In this document: positions 55,250 through 64,000 of the stretch, piece after piece
Position numbering within the stretch: the first letter of the stretch is position 1
How the letters are laid out: every line of letters begins with the position of its first letter
Assembly: GCA_963752045.1 (NCBI GenBank)
Contig: CAVVWN010000008.1
Coordinates: 682,001-746,000 of the forward strand
Source of the DNA: DATKDF01 sp963752045
Lineage (GTDB): Bacteria > Acidobacteriota > Vicinamibacteria > Vicinamibacterales > SCN-69-37
DNA: 64,000 nucleotides
Direction of reading: 5' to 3'
Translations under genes and position numbers: made by a program
The notes under the pieces: model-generated
What the model saw: the letters and a program-made list of their open reading frames with translations, nothing else
The model's database searches: none
Told to the model about the DNA's origin: nothing

Positions 55250-56364
55250 TCCGGCCCACCGTGGCCACGGTGAGGCTCGAAGCGGTCGCGGCCAACCTCG
55301 GCGCCATCCGGCGGATGCTCGGCCGTCACGGTCGCGCCCCGGACCTCATCGCCGTCGTCAAGGCCAACGCGTACGGACACGGCGCCGTCGACGTGGCGCG
55401 CGCGCTCGAAGGCGCCGGGGCCACGATGCTGGCCTGTGCCGATATCGCCGAGGGCGTGGCCCTGCGCGAGGCCGGCATACGGGCGCCCATCCTCGTCTTT
55501 GGCGCGCTCAGCGTCAGCGACCTCGATGGCGTCTTCGACCACGGGCTCACGCCCACGATATCGACTCCCGGAGCGGTCCGCGCGCTCGAGCGCGCCGCGG
55601 CCGGCCGCGGCGTGCGCATCGGCTGCCACCTCAAGATCGACACCGGCATGAACCGGCTCGGCTTTCGTCACGACAACCTGCGCCGGACGCTGCCGCCCGT
55701 CATCGCCAGCCCGCATGTGGCCATCGAGGCGGTGTACACGCATTTCGCATCGGCCGACCTGCCCGAGTCGGGCTTCCTCGACGAGCAGCGCGGACGGTTC
55801 GACAGAGCGGTCGCCGCGCTCGGTGCCATGGGGCTGCGCAACGTGCGGCGGCATGCGGCCAACTCGGCAGCCCTCATCAGGGACTCGCGAACCTGGTACG
55901 AAGCGGTCCGCCCGGGCCTGCTCCTCTACGGCATCGTGCCGCCGCCGCTCGCCGCGGCGGATCTCGACCTCGGACCTGCCCTGTCACTCTCGAGCCGTAT
56001 CGTGGCGGTCAAGGGCGTCCGCGCGGGCGAATCGGTCGGCTACGGCCAGCGCTGGGCGGCCGACGGCCCACGGTCGGTCGCCATCGTGCCGGCCGGCTAT
56101 GCCGATGGGCTCGACACGCGTCTGGGTGGCCGGGGCGTCGTGCTCGTCGGCGGCCGGCGCGTGCCGATCGTCGGCGCGGTGTCGATGGACATGCTGACCG
56201 TCGACGTGACGGGGCTCGACGTGTCGCCCGGCGACGAGGTCGTCATCATCGGCCGCCAGGGTGACGAGGAGATCACCGCTCGGGAGATGGCGGCGGCGAT
56301 CGGCACCATCCCGTGGGAGATCGTGTGCCGGTTGGGCAGCCGGATTCAGAGGACATACGCATGA
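55246..56364 (+). CDS. alr: alanine racemase
   Basis: Alr makes D-alanine for peptidoglycan. The 372-residue protein has the PLP lysine Lys38 in AVVKANAYGHG and the second catalytic base, a tyrosine near 265 in SVGYGQRW, with DTGMNRLGF and VSMDMLTVDVTG. It begins with GTG inside the dnaB stop and overlaps radA as ATGA. Confidence 0.95.
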   Translation: MIRPTVATVRLEAVAANLGAIRRMLGRHGRAPDLIAVVKANAYGHGAVDVARALEGAGATMLACADIAEGVALREAGIRAPILVFGALSVSDLDGVFDHGLTPTISTPGAVRALERAAAGRGVRIGCHLKIDTGMNRLGFRHDNLRRTLPPVIASPHVAIEAVYTHFASADLPESGFLDEQRGRFDRAVAALGAMGLRNVRRHAANSAALIRDSRTWYEAVRPGLLLYGIVPPPLAAADLDLGPALSLSSRIVAVKGVRAGESVGYGQRWAADGPRSVAIVPAGYADGLDTRLGGRGVVLVGGRRVPIVGAVSMDMLTVDVTGLDVSPGDEVVIIGRQGDEEITAREMAAAIGTIPWEIVCRLGSRIQRTYA

Positions 56365-57716
56365 AGGCGAGAGCCGTGTTCACCTGTCAGCAGTGCGGCT
56401 CGCAGTCCCAGAAGTGGCTGGGCCGCTGTCCCGATTGCGGCGCGTGGAACTCGTTCGAGGAGGAGCGGGTCGGTGCGTCCCATGTGCAGCCAGTTCCGGA
56501 GGCGCTCGGCGGCCGTCAGGCGATCCGCTACGCCGACGTGGAAAGCGTCGTGGCCGAACGTCTGTCGACCGGAGTCAGTGAGTTCGATCGCGTGCTCGGG
56601 GGCGGCATCGTCCCGGGTTCGCTCGTCCTGCTCGGCGGGGAGCCGGGCATCGGCAAGTCGACGCTCCTGCTGCAGGCGGCGGCGCACTTCGCATCGGCGT
56701 TCGGGCCGGTGCTGTACTGTTCAGCCGAGGAATCGGAGCATCAGGTCAAGATGCGCGGCGAGCGGCTCGGCGTGGCCGACGCGCCGCTGTTCCTGATGGC
56801 CGAGACGTGCGTGGAGCGGCTCGTCGCGGAGGTGGACCGCCTGAAGCCGTCGCTGCTCGTCGTCGACTCCATCCAGACCGTGTTCTCCCTCAAGCTCAAC
56901 TCGGCGCCGGGCACGGTGAGCCAGGTGCGGCAGGCGGCGACCGACTTGTTGTTTCTGGCCAAGGGCCGCAATCTGCCGACCGTCGTCGTGGGCCACGTTA
57001 CCAAGGACGGCAGCCTTGCCGGCCCCAAGGTGCTCGAGCACGTGGTCGACACCGTGCTGTATTTCGAGGGCGAGCAGCACCACGCGCACCGGATCGTGCG
57101 CGCCGTGAAGAACCGCTTCGGAGCCGCCAACGAGCTGGGCGTGTTCGAGATGACCGGCACCGGCCTGCGGCCGGTGCCGAACCCCTCGAAGCTGTTTCTG
57201 GCCGAGCGCCCGGGCGATGCGCCCGGGTCTGCCGTGCTCTGCACGATCGAAGGGTCGCGGCCGATTCTCGTCGAGATCCAGGCCCTTGTCAGCACCGCGA
57301 CGTTCGGCAATCCCCGTCGCACCGCGAGCGGCCTCGACCAGAACCGCCTGGCGCTTCTGTTGGCCGTGCTCGACAAGCGCGTCGGCCTCAGTCTCGCGAC
57401 AGACGACGTGTACGTCAACGTGGCCGGCGGCATGCAGGTCGACGAGCCGGCCGCGGACCTGGCGATTCTGGCAGCGGTGGCGTCGAGCCTGCGGAACCGA
57501 CCGTTGCCCTCGGACGTGGTCGTCTTCGGTGAGGTGGGTCTTGCCGGGGAGGTGCGGGCCGCAACCCAGGCGGCGCTGCGGCTGCGGGAGGCCGCCCAGC
57601 TCGGGTTTGGCCGGTGCATCCTGCCGGAAGGCAATGTCGCGCCGGCCGACGTGCCGCGCGGGATTGAGGCCGTCGGCGCGAAAACCGTGAGCGATGCCCT
57701 CGACGCGCTGATGTGA
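56361..57716 (+). CDS. radA: DNA repair protein RadA
   Basis: RadA helps process recombination intermediates as a branch-migration helicase. The 451-residue protein has the zinc finger Cys9, Cys12, Cys23, Cys26, Walker A GEPGIGKST at 93-101, the RadA-specific KNRFG motif near 250 and the C-terminal Lon-like domain. The start ATG is at 56361. Confidence 0.96.
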   Translation: MKARAVFTCQQCGSQSQKWLGRCPDCGAWNSFEEERVGASHVQPVPEALGGRQAIRYADVESVVAERLSTGVSEFDRVLGGGIVPGSLVLLGGEPGIGKSTLLLQAAAHFASAFGPVLYCSAEESEHQVKMRGERLGVADAPLFLMAETCVERLVAEVDRLKPSLLVVDSIQTVFSLKLNSAPGTVSQVRQAATDLLFLAKGRNLPTVVVGHVTKDGSLAGPKVLEHVVDTVLYFEGEQHHAHRIVRAVKNRFGAANELGVFEMTGTGLRPVPNPSKLFLAERPGDAPGSAVLCTIEGSRPILVEIQALVSTATFGNPRRTASGLDQNRLALLLAVLDKRVGLSLATDDVYVNVAGGMQVDEPAADLAILAAVASSLRNRPLPSDVVVFGEVGLAGEVRAATQAALRLREAAQLGFGRCILPEGNVAPADVPRGIEAVGAKTVSDALDALM

Positions 57717-57726
57717 GGTGTCGAGC

Positions 57727-57732
57727 TAGAAT
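57727..57732 (+). promoter_or_regulatory. -10 box TAGAAT for the PIN-TRAM gene
   Basis: TAGAAT with 9 bases to the ATG at 57742; no -35 is seen. It predicts a leader of two or three bases. Confidence 0.4.
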
Positions 57733-57741
57733 AGCCATCGG

Positions 57742-58794
57742 ATGAACGGCTACCTCATCGTTCGGGCGGTGTTTGCCGGCCTCGTAATCTACACCGCCAT
57801 CGTGCTGAGTCCGCTCGAGGCACATGCGGTCGTCAACGGCGCGCTTGGCGCGGTCATTGCGTTCGCGATTGTCGCCACCGAAGCGCGCCTGCGGGATGCC
57901 GCCGTGACGAGCCTGCTCGGCGGCTTGCTCGGCCTTGGCGTGGGGCTGGCGATTGCCGGCGCCGTGGGACGGTCGCTCTTCTGGGCGGATCTCGACAGCA
58001 CGGGCGTCCGCTTCCTGCACGGATTGATCCTCATCGTGCTGCCGTATCTCGGTGTCGTGCTGGGTGCGCGCAAGGGAGAGTGGCTGGAGCCGTCGAAGTT
58101 CATCACGCTCTTCCGGGACGTCCGGGTCGAGAAGCGGTATCGCATCCTCGATACCAGCGTCATCATCGACGGCCGGGTGGCCGACATCGTCGAGACCGGG
58201 TTTCTCGACGGCACGCTCGTCGTTCCTCAGTTCGTGTTGCAGGAGCTGCAGCACGTGGCCGATTCGTCCGACGCGCTGCGCCGGAACCGCGGCCGCCGCG
58301 GCCTCGACGTCCTGCATCGGATGCAGAAGATGGCCGGCGTGGACATCATGATTTCCGACGTCGACTTTCCGGACATCCGGGAAGTCGACATGAAGCTCAT
58401 CGCGATTGCGCAGTCGCTGCTTGGCCAGATCGTGACGAACGACTTCAACCTCAACAAGGTGGCGCAGCTGCGCGGCATCGACGTGCTCAACATCAACGAG
58501 CTCGCCAACGCGCTCAAGCCCGTGGTGCTGCCGGGCGAATTGATGACGGTGCTCGTCATCAAGGAAGGCAAGGAGCACAACCAGGGCGTGGCCTACCTCG
58601 ACGACGGCACGATGGTGGTCGTCGACAACGCGCGCAGCCGGATCGGCAAGAACCTCGACATCGTCGTGACGAGCGTGCTGCAGACCACGGCCGGCCGCAT
58701 GATCTTCGGCCGACACGCCGACCCGGCGCTCGCCGACGCCCGGACCGACCGGGAAGACAGCGGCCGGCGCCCGCGGCCTGCCGCACAGGCGTAG
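57742..58794 (+). CDS. membrane PIN-TRAM domain protein (YacL type)
   Basis: A 350-residue protein with four N-terminal membrane segments (about 1-110), a PIN nuclease domain whose acidic residues include Asp137 and Asp143 (RILDTSVIIDGR) and a later DVDFPD, and a C-terminal TRAM RNA-binding domain (KPVVLPGELMTVLVIKEG). YacL-type proteins are conserved next to ispD in many bacteria; their RNA target is unknown. Confidence 0.9.
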   Translation: MNGYLIVRAVFAGLVIYTAIVLSPLEAHAVVNGALGAVIAFAIVATEARLRDAAVTSLLGGLLGLGVGLAIAGAVGRSLFWADLDSTGVRFLHGLILIVLPYLGVVLGARKGEWLEPSKFITLFRDVRVEKRYRILDTSVIIDGRVADIVETGFLDGTLVVPQFVLQELQHVADSSDALRRNRGRRGLDVLHRMQKMAGVDIMISDVDFPDIREVDMKLIAIAQSLLGQIVTNDFNLNKVAQLRGIDVLNINELANALKPVVLPGELMTVLVIKEGKEHNQGVAYLDDGTMVVVDNARSRIGKNLDIVVTSVLQTTAGRMIFGRHADPALADARTDREDSGRRPRPAAQA

Positions 58795-58796
58795 TC

Positions 58797-59510
58797 GTGC
58801 CACCGTTTCACTGGTGGCGGACCGTCTTCTTTCTGATTCCCGCCATCGGGCTCTACACGATCGTGCTGGGAGTCGTGTCGCTGGGCTCGACCCTCGTCGA
58901 CCGGCAGGGCCGGTTTGCGCATCGGTGCGCGCAGTGGTGGGCGCGCCTGATCCTGGTGACGACCGGTGTCCGCGTCGAGCGCGACGGCGTGGCTCTTCCC
59001 CCGCCGGACCAGAGCTGCATCTTCGTCGCCAATCACGCCAGCATCTATGACATTCCCGTGCTCTTCACGGCCGTGCCGCGGCAGTTGCGCATCATGGCCA
59101 AGGCCTCGCTTGGCCGCTTTCCGTTCATCGGCTGGCATCTCAGCCGGAGCGGGCACGTCCTCGTCGACCGCCAGAACCCGGGCGCGGGGATCTTCAAGAA
59201 GATGCAGCGGATGACCCAGCAGGGGGCGTCACTCATTCTGTTCCCCGAAGGGTCTCGGTCGCCCGACGGCCAGGTCCGGAGGTTCAAGGGCGGCACGTTT
59301 CTCGTCGCGGTCGAGAACGGATGGCCCATCGTGCCGATCAGCGTATCCGGATCCCGCGTGGTCATGCCGAAGGGCCGCCTGATGGTCTGTCCGGCAACTG
59401 TCAGGGTGACGGTGCACGACATCATTCCGACCGCCGGGCTCACACGCGACCACGTCCGTGAGCTGGCCGATCGCGTCCGCGACATCGTCGCTTCAGGGGT
59501 GCGGTCGTGA
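58797..59510 (+). CDS. plsC: 1-acyl-sn-glycerol-3-phosphate acyltransferase
   Basis: A 237-residue PlsC-type acyltransferase that makes phosphatidic acid at the inner membrane. The catalytic His80 and Asp85 (NHASIYD) and the substrate motif FPEGSRSPDG are present, with membrane segments at the N-terminus. GTG at 58797 follows the PIN-TRAM stop after 2 bases; the end overlaps the next gene (GTGA). Confidence 0.93.
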   Translation: MPPFHWWRTVFFLIPAIGLYTIVLGVVSLGSTLVDRQGRFAHRCAQWWARLILVTTGVRVERDGVALPPPDQSCIFVANHASIYDIPVLFTAVPRQLRIMAKASLGRFPFIGWHLSRSGHVLVDRQNPGAGIFKKMQRMTQQGASLILFPEGSRSPDGQVRRFKGGTFLVAVENGWPIVPISVSGSRVVMPKGRLMVCPATVRVTVHDIIPTAGLTRDHVRELADRVRDIVASGVRS

Positions 59511-60136
59511 GCCGGGCGACCTGGCTGACGGTGGATCGGGCCGTCGAGCCGATTGTCAGGCCGGGCTGGTTTCTGGCTGCAGGCGTTCGCGTCGTCCTTC
59601 GGGAGCCCGCGCTCGACGCGCCGCTTCGGTCCGCCGCAGCCGCGATGCGCGCCGAAGCCGACGAAGCCGACGTGACCGCCGCCGTGCGACAGATGTACAA
59701 GCGCGTCGGGCTCGACCCGACCAAGGTCCGGCCGTCGTCGGAAGCCCTGCTGCGAAGAGTGCGGCGGGGCGACGAGTTGCCGCGAATCAACAGCCTTGTC
59801 GACATCATCAACTGGTGTTCACTCGAGTCGCAGTTGCCGTTCGGGCTGTACGATTCGGATCGCATCGATGGACTTGTGACCCTGCGGCTCGGGCTTCCCG
59901 GTGAGCAGTACGCAGGCATCCGGAAGGAAGTCGTCCATGTTGGCGGGCGGCTCACGCTGGCCGATGGTCAGGGCCCCTTCGGCAACCCGACGTCGGACTC
60001 GGCACGCACCATGGTCACTCCTGCGACGACGCACGCCCTGGTCGTGATCTTCGCGCCCGCCTCCCTGGCCGAAACTGCGGTGGCCCGCGTCGTTGCGCTG
60101 ACCGAGGAACGCATCGGCCGGTTCAGCCTTCGCTAG
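59507..60136 (+). CDS. B3/4 domain protein
   Basis: A 209-residue stand-alone B3/4 domain, related to the editing domain of phenylalanyl-tRNA synthetase beta. Conserved phrases are AAVRQMYKRVGLDPTKVRPSSEALLRR, LPRINSLVDIINWCSLESQLPFGLYD and LADGQGPFGNPTSDSART. Free-standing copies may hydrolyse misacylated tRNAs, but the function of this family is not settled. GTG overlaps the plsC stop. Confidence 0.88.
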   Translation: MSRATWLTVDRAVEPIVRPGWFLAAGVRVVLREPALDAPLRSAAAAMRAEADEADVTAAVRQMYKRVGLDPTKVRPSSEALLRRVRRGDELPRINSLVDIINWCSLESQLPFGLYDSDRIDGLVTLRLGLPGEQYAGIRKEVVHVGGRLTLADGQGPFGNPTSDSARTMVTPATTHALVVIFAPASLAETAVARVVALTEERIGRFSLR

Positions 60137-60182
60137 CGGGTCAGGCGTCTTGCCATGAGACGGCCCCGGCGACCGTCAGGGA

Positions 60183-60188
60183 TACAAT
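60183..60188 (+). promoter_or_regulatory. -10 box TACAAT for ispDF
   Basis: TACAAT ends 7 bases before the ATG at 60196, predicting a leaderless ispDF mRNA. No -35 is clear. Confidence 0.45.
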
Positions 60189-60195
60189 TCCGCGA

Positions 60196-61356
60196 ATGTC
60201 CACAGGGGTCATCGTGGTTGCCGGGGGACACGGCGAGCGAATGGGCATGCCGGTGCCCAAGCAGTTGCTCGACGTCGCCGGTCGAACGCTGCTCGAGTGG
60301 AGCGTGGCGGCCTTCGATCGGCATCCGCGGGTGGCAACACTCGTCGTCGTACTGCCCGAGGCGCTCCTGCCGGCCGGGGCCGCGCTGGCGGGAGCGACCC
60401 GGAGGCCGTGCCGGTTCGTGGCTGGTGGCGGCCGGCGCCAGGACTCGGTGGCAAACGGGCTTTCGGCCATGCCGGCCGACGTCACCCTCGTGCTCGTGCA
60501 CGACGCGGCACGTCCGTTCGTCGATGAAGCGGTCATTTCTCGCGTCATCGACGCGGCCGAACGGACCGGGGCGGCCATTGCCGCCGTGGCCGCGCGCGAT
60601 ACCGTCAAGCGCGCGGGAGGCGATCGGTTCGTTCGCGAGACGATTCCGCGACAGGACGTCTGGCTGGCTCAAACCCCGCAGGGGTTCCGTCGGGACGTGC
60701 TCGAGCGAGCCGTCGCTCAAGGCGCGCAGGGCGTCGAAGCCACCGACGAGGCGATGCTCGCCGAGGCGGCGGGCGATCGGGTCGCCATCGTCGAAGGGAG
60801 CGTGGAGAACGTGAAGATCACGACACCGGAGGATCTCGAGGCTGCCAGGGCACGATACGGCGCGCGGCCTGACCGCGTCGGCACGGGCTACGACCTCCAC
60901 CGCCTCGTGGCCGGCCGCCCCCTCGTGCTCGCCGGTATCACGATAGACGCCGACCGCGGGCCACTCGGCCATTCAGATGGCGACGTCGTGTGCCATGCGG
61001 CGGTCGATGCGGTGTTTGGAGCCGCCGGGGCCGGCGACATCGGGACCCATTTCCCGAACACCGACGCGGCCTGGAAGGACGCGCCCGGACTGGACCTGCT
61101 CGCCAGGGCCGTTGCCGTCGTGGCCAATCTCGGATGGCGCGTGTCCAACCTGGACGTCACGGTCGTGCTCGAGCGCCCCAAGCTTGCCCCGCACGTGCCG
61201 GCCATCCGCACCGAACTCGCTCGTGTCCTCGGCGTGTCGGCCGATGCCGTGAGCGTGAAGGGGAAGACCAACGAGGGCGTCGATGCGGTCGGTCGCGGAG
61301 AGGCCATCGCCGCGCATGCCGTTGCCGCGCTCGCAGCCGTACGGGGCGAGCGGTGA
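60196..61356 (+). CDS. ispDF: bifunctional IspD-IspF isoprenoid enzyme
   Basis: A fused 386-residue enzyme. Residues 1-222 are the cytidylyltransferase IspD, with GGHGERMG (10-17) and DAARPFVD (103-110). Residues 228-386 are the cyclase IspF, with zinc ligands Asp233, His235 and His267 (GTGYDLHRL, GHSDGDVVCHA) and the same 32-residue spacing as E. coli IspF. The fusion joins non-successive pathway steps; the step between is made by ispE at 49288. The end overlaps gltX (GTGA). Confidence 0.96.
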   Translation: MSTGVIVVAGGHGERMGMPVPKQLLDVAGRTLLEWSVAAFDRHPRVATLVVVLPEALLPAGAALAGATRRPCRFVAGGGRRQDSVANGLSAMPADVTLVLVHDAARPFVDEAVISRVIDAAERTGAAIAAVAARDTVKRAGGDRFVRETIPRQDVWLAQTPQGFRRDVLERAVAQGAQGVEATDEAMLAEAAGDRVAIVEGSVENVKITTPEDLEAARARYGARPDRVGTGYDLHRLVAGRPLVLAGITIDADRGPLGHSDGDVVCHAAVDAVFGAAGAGDIGTHFPNTDAAWKDAPGLDLLARAVAVVANLGWRVSNLDVTVVLERPKLAPHVPAIRTELARVLGVSADAVSVKGKTNEGVDAVGRGEAIAAHAVAALAAVRGER

Positions 61357-62846
61357 CGCCGCACCGTGTCAGGTTCGCACCGAGTCCAACCGGACATCTG
61401 CACGTCGGCAACGCACGGACGGCGCTCTTCAATTGGCTGATCGCGCGTGGCAGCGGCGGCGCGTTCGTCCTGCGCATCGAGGACACTGATGCGGAGCGGT
61501 CGACGGCGGCTTCCGAGCGCGCGATTCTCGAGGATCTGCGGTGGCTTGGCCTCGACTGGGACGAGGGGCCGGACGTCGGAGGGCCCTTCGGGCCGTACCG
61601 GCAGTCGGAGCGGCTCGACACCTACCGGCAGGCCGCCCTGGGCCTCATTGCGCGCGGCCGGGCCTACTACTGTTTCTGCACGCCCGAACAACTGGAACTG
61701 GAACGTCAGGAGGCGCTTCGCGCCGGTCTTCCGCCCAAGTACAGCGGACGATGCCGTGCGATGAAGCCGGCCGAAGCCGAGCGGCGCGTGGCAGGGGGAG
61801 AGCCGGCTGCCGTCCGGTTTGCCGTGCCGTCCTCACGCGACGTCACGTTCCGGGACCTGGTGCGCGGCGCCGTGACGTTCAGTACCGACGTCATTGGCGA
61901 TCCCGTCATCCTCAGGTCGGAAGGGCGCCCGGCCTACAACTTCGCGGTCGTCCTCGATGATGCCGCGATGGCGATCACGCAGGTGATTCGAGGTGAGGAT
62001 CACATCTCGAACACACCCCGCCAGTTGTTGCTCTACGAGGCGCTCGACCTCGGGCCGCCGGCCTTCGGACACCTGTCACTCGTCATGGGGCCCGATCACG
62101 CCCCGCTGTCCAAGCGTCACGGAGCCACGAGCGTGGCCGAGTTCCGGGATCGAGGCTACCTGCCGGAAGCCCTCGCCAACTACCTCGCCCTGCTGGGCTG
62201 GTCGCCGGGTGACGGCGAGGAGTTATTGCCCCTTGGGGAAATGGCTCGCCGCTTCGACGTCGGGAAGGTCGCCCATAGCGCGGCAGTGTTCGATCCGGAC
62301 AAGCTGGCCTGGGTCAACCGCCACTACATGGCCGCGATGCCGCCTGCCGAGCTGGCGCGCGCCGCGCTCCCGTATTTCGTGCGGGCGGGATACCTTGCTG
62401 CCGAGTCCGACGCGGCCCTCGCCTTCGCCGAAGCCGTGCTCCCGATGGCGGCCGGGTCGGTGGACCGGCTGGCGGACGTGCCGGCGCGGGTCGCCTTCCT
62501 GTTCGACTGGGACGAGGAGGCGGCCGCGCGGCTGACCGGTGACGAGCCAGGCGGGAGTGCGGTTGTGGCGCTCATGGCGCGTGAAGTGGCTGGCGCCGGC
62601 GCGCTCGATCGCGCCGAGTTTCGTGCGGCGGCCGGACGCGTGCGCGCGGCGCTCGGTGTGAAGGGGCGCGCGCTGTTTCACCCGCTTCGCGTGGCCCTCA
62701 CCGCTGCTGACTCCGGTCCAGAGCTCGATTTGGCCGTGCCAGCGATTGATCTTGGTGCCGGACTCACGCCTGAGACCGGGTTCAAGCCGGTCCGCTCGTG
62801 CGCCGATCGGCTGCAGGCGGTCGCCGACCGGCTGCTCGCACCGTAA
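61353..62846 (+). CDS. gltX: glutamyl-tRNA synthetase
   Basis: A 497-residue class I synthetase. The HIGH-type motif is TGHLHVGNAR (Thr13-Gly19) and the KMSKS-type is APLSKRHGA near 250. Insert VIRGEDHISNT and the C-terminal anticodon-binding domain are complete. GTG overlaps the ispDF stop; no cysS follows in the window. Confidence 0.96.
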   Translation: MTPHRVRFAPSPTGHLHVGNARTALFNWLIARGSGGAFVLRIEDTDAERSTAASERAILEDLRWLGLDWDEGPDVGGPFGPYRQSERLDTYRQAALGLIARGRAYYCFCTPEQLELERQEALRAGLPPKYSGRCRAMKPAEAERRVAGGEPAAVRFAVPSSRDVTFRDLVRGAVTFSTDVIGDPVILRSEGRPAYNFAVVLDDAAMAITQVIRGEDHISNTPRQLLLYEALDLGPPAFGHLSLVMGPDHAPLSKRHGATSVAEFRDRGYLPEALANYLALLGWSPGDGEELLPLGEMARRFDVGKVAHSAAVFDPDKLAWVNRHYMAAMPPAELARAALPYFVRAGYLAAESDAALAFAEAVLPMAAGSVDRLADVPARVAFLFDWDEEAAARLTGDEPGGSAVVALMAREVAGAGALDRAEFRAAAGRVRAALGVKGRALFHPLRVALTAADSGPELDLAVPAIDLGAGLTPETGFKPVRSCADRLQAVADRLLAP

Positions 62847-62875
62847 ACTGGTAGGCCGCGAGAAGCGAGTCGTCC

Positions 62876-63598
62876 ATGTCACTTGTCTACAGCATCCATG
62901 CCGTTTCCGAAGCCCTCAACGCCCGAAGGGTCTCGAAGCTCATCCACGTTCGGGGGGGCGGGCCGCGGGTCGACGAACTGGTCGCCCGCGCGCGCGAGCT
63001 GCGCATCCCCATCGAAACGCACGACAAACGGGCGCTCGAGCGTCTGACCCGGGGAGGTGTGCATCAGGGCGTGGCCGCCGAGCTCCAGCCGCTGCCTGCC
63101 TTCACACTCGAGGAGCTTGTGACCGGGGGCGAAGGGCCCGCCCTGCTGGTGGTGCTCGATGCGGTCGAGGATCCGCAGAACGTCGGCGCCATCATCCGGT
63201 CGGCGGATGCGGCCGGCGCCCACGGCGTGGTCCGGCAGGCACGTCACGCCGCACGTCTGGAAGGGGCGGCCGTGCGGGCGTCTGCCGGCGCCGTCAACCA
63301 CGTCCGCATTGCCACGGTCGTCAATATTTCCCGGGCGCTCGAGGACCTGCGGCAACTGGGGGTCTGGACGGTGGGGCTGGACGCGGCCGGCGGGGAGCCG
63401 TACGACGCCGTGGATTACACGCAGCCCACGGCCCTCATCGTCGGCGCGGAGGGGACCGGCCTCCGGCGGCTGGTCCGCGAAACGTGCGACCGGGTGGTGT
63501 CGATACCCATGGCCGGGGCCGTCTCGAGTCTCAATGCCTCGGTGGCCGTGGGGGTGGCCCTGTTCGAGGCCGCCAGGCAGCGGCGGCGGGCAGGTTGA
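62876..63598 (+). CDS. rlmB: 23S rRNA 2'-O-methyltransferase of the TrmH/SpoU family
   Basis: A 240-residue SPOUT enzyme. The N-terminal substrate-binding domain (SIHAVSEALNARRV) precedes the knot domain with ALLVVLDAVEDPQNVGAIIRSADAAG, LIVGAEGTGLRRL and VSIPMAGAVSSLNASVAVGVALFE, the SAM-binding motifs. RlmB methylates G2251 of 23S rRNA; other SpoU family members methylate tRNA, so the exact target is inferred. Confidence 0.92.
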   Translation: MSLVYSIHAVSEALNARRVSKLIHVRGGGPRVDELVARARELRIPIETHDKRALERLTRGGVHQGVAAELQPLPAFTLEELVTGGEGPALLVVLDAVEDPQNVGAIIRSADAAGAHGVVRQARHAARLEGAAVRASAGAVNHVRIATVVNISRALEDLRQLGVWTVGLDAAGGEPYDAVDYTQPTALIVGAEGTGLRRLVRETCDRVVSIPMAGAVSSLNASVAVGVALFEAARQRRRAG

Positions 63599-63615
63599 GG
63601 ACACCGTCGGGCGTA

Positions 63616-63645
63616 TTGCCCCCTTGGCATGGGCCGTGCTACCAT
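63616..63645 (+). promoter_or_regulatory. promoter TTGCCC-N18-TACCAT for tRNA-Thr
   Basis: -35 TTGCCC at 63616-63621 and -10 TACCAT at 63640-63645 place the transcription start about 8 bases before the tRNA-Thr. Confidence 0.45.
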
Positions 63646-63659
63646 CTCCGTTTTGTCCG

Positions 63660-63736
63660 GCTGGCGTAGCTCAGTCTGGTAGAGCAGCTGATTTGTAATC
63701 AGCGGGTCGGGGGTTCAAATCCCTTCGCCAGCTCCA
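63660..63736 (+). tRNA. tRNA-Thr (anticodon TGT)
   Basis: Acceptor GCTGGCG (63660-63666) pairs with CGCCAGC (63726-63732), discriminator T, CCA encoded. The anticodon stem GCTGA/TCAGC encloses TTTGTAA, giving TGT (codon ACA). The T arm has GGTTCAAATCC. Confidence 0.96.
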
Positions 63737-63867
63737 AGTTCTGAGCTTCGTTCCACACGACAGCGCCTCGAGGAACTTCAAGTGTTCCAAGCGGATGGCG
63801 GGAGGCGACGCGGCGGGTCGCGCCGGTGGGCCGTCGGCGCAGGAGAGCCGGCCGGAAGGGTTTCAGA

Positions 63868-63954
63868 GGCGAGGTAGCGAAGCGGTCAAACGCAGCAGAC
63901 TGTAAATCTGTCGCCCCAGCGGCTTCGGAGGTTCGAATCCTCCCCTCGCCACCA
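63868..63954 (+). tRNA. tRNA-Tyr (anticodon GTA)
   Basis: Acceptor GGCGAGG (63868-63874) pairs with CCTCGCC (63944-63950), discriminator A, CCA encoded. The loop CTGTAAA gives anticodon GTA, and a long variable arm is present as expected for bacterial tRNA-Tyr. A 131-base spacer without visible genes separates it from tRNA-Thr. A tRNA-Thr and tRNA-Tyr pair often precedes tRNA-Gly and tuf; that part would lie beyond the window. Confidence 0.95.
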
Positions 63955-64000
63955 CTCGATTCGAACGTCTTGAGCGAGCGATGTGAGTCGACGGGCAGGC

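Noticed and set aside
63737..63867. Third tRNA or small RNA between tRNA-Thr and tRNA-Tyr
   Set aside because: No cloverleaf can be drawn; nothing recognisable is seen in these 131 bases.

Overview
The window is a high-GC, tightly packed stretch of a Gram-negative bacterial chromosome. It carries LPS and O-antigen genes, a heptose pathway, a LolB-like lipoprotein, complex I and IspD-IspF. The mix of surface-glycan genes with many multi-membrane-span sugar transferases, the high GC and the gene order suggest Acidobacteriota, perhaps Vicinamibacteria. That placement is an inference; no rRNA lies in the window. No intergenic gap exceeds 300 bases, and adjacent genes often overlap by 4-8 bases, which points to long translationally coupled operons.

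Region 1 (1-8213, minus strand): a surface-sugar operon that also holds unrelated genes. It runs methyltransferase, glycosyltransferase, thiS, thiG, coiled-coil methyltransferase, rfbC, smpB, a membrane-anchored protein, a DegT-type sugar aminotransferase and rfbD, which is cut by the window edge. dTDP-rhamnose synthesis (rfbC, rfbD) and a dTDP-amino sugar aminotransferase supply nucleotide sugars.

Region 2 (8214-24143, both strands): a glycan assembly island. It has a Wzx-type flippase, two families of paralogous multi-membrane-span transferases (one copy frameshifted), a PA14-domain transferase, GT2 and GT4 transferases, an epimerase and an FkbM methyltransferase. A HigBA toxin-antitoxin pair sits in the middle.

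Region 3 (24243-36330, plus strand): a complex I operon in the order nuoA-B-C-gmhA-D-E-F-H-J-K-L-M-N. nuoG and nuoI are absent, and the heptose gene gmhA is embedded in it.

Region 4 (36343-46770, mixed): selA, an unknown gene, a cold-shock gene with a terminator in its probable leader, purH, a 124-bp nested palindrome, an ArnT-like transferase, and a minus-strand LPS-core operon (Trm112-like protein, GT9 heptosyltransferase, O-antigen ligase, rfaE1 heptose kinase, transferase). gmhA and rfaE1 are two steps of the same heptose pathway.

Region 5 (46864-64000, plus strand): housekeeping genes. These are a TPR lipoprotein-like exported protein, lolB-like, ispE, tRNA-Gln, prs, rplY/ctc, pth, rpsF, rpsR, rplI, dnaB, alr, radA, a PIN-TRAM protein, plsC, a B3/4-domain protein, ispDF, gltX, rlmB, tRNA-Thr and tRNA-Tyr.

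A recurrent regulatory feature is a TATAAT-like -10 box placed about 6-11 bases before the start codon of the first gene of a transcription unit, which suggests leaderless or nearly leaderless mRNAs.
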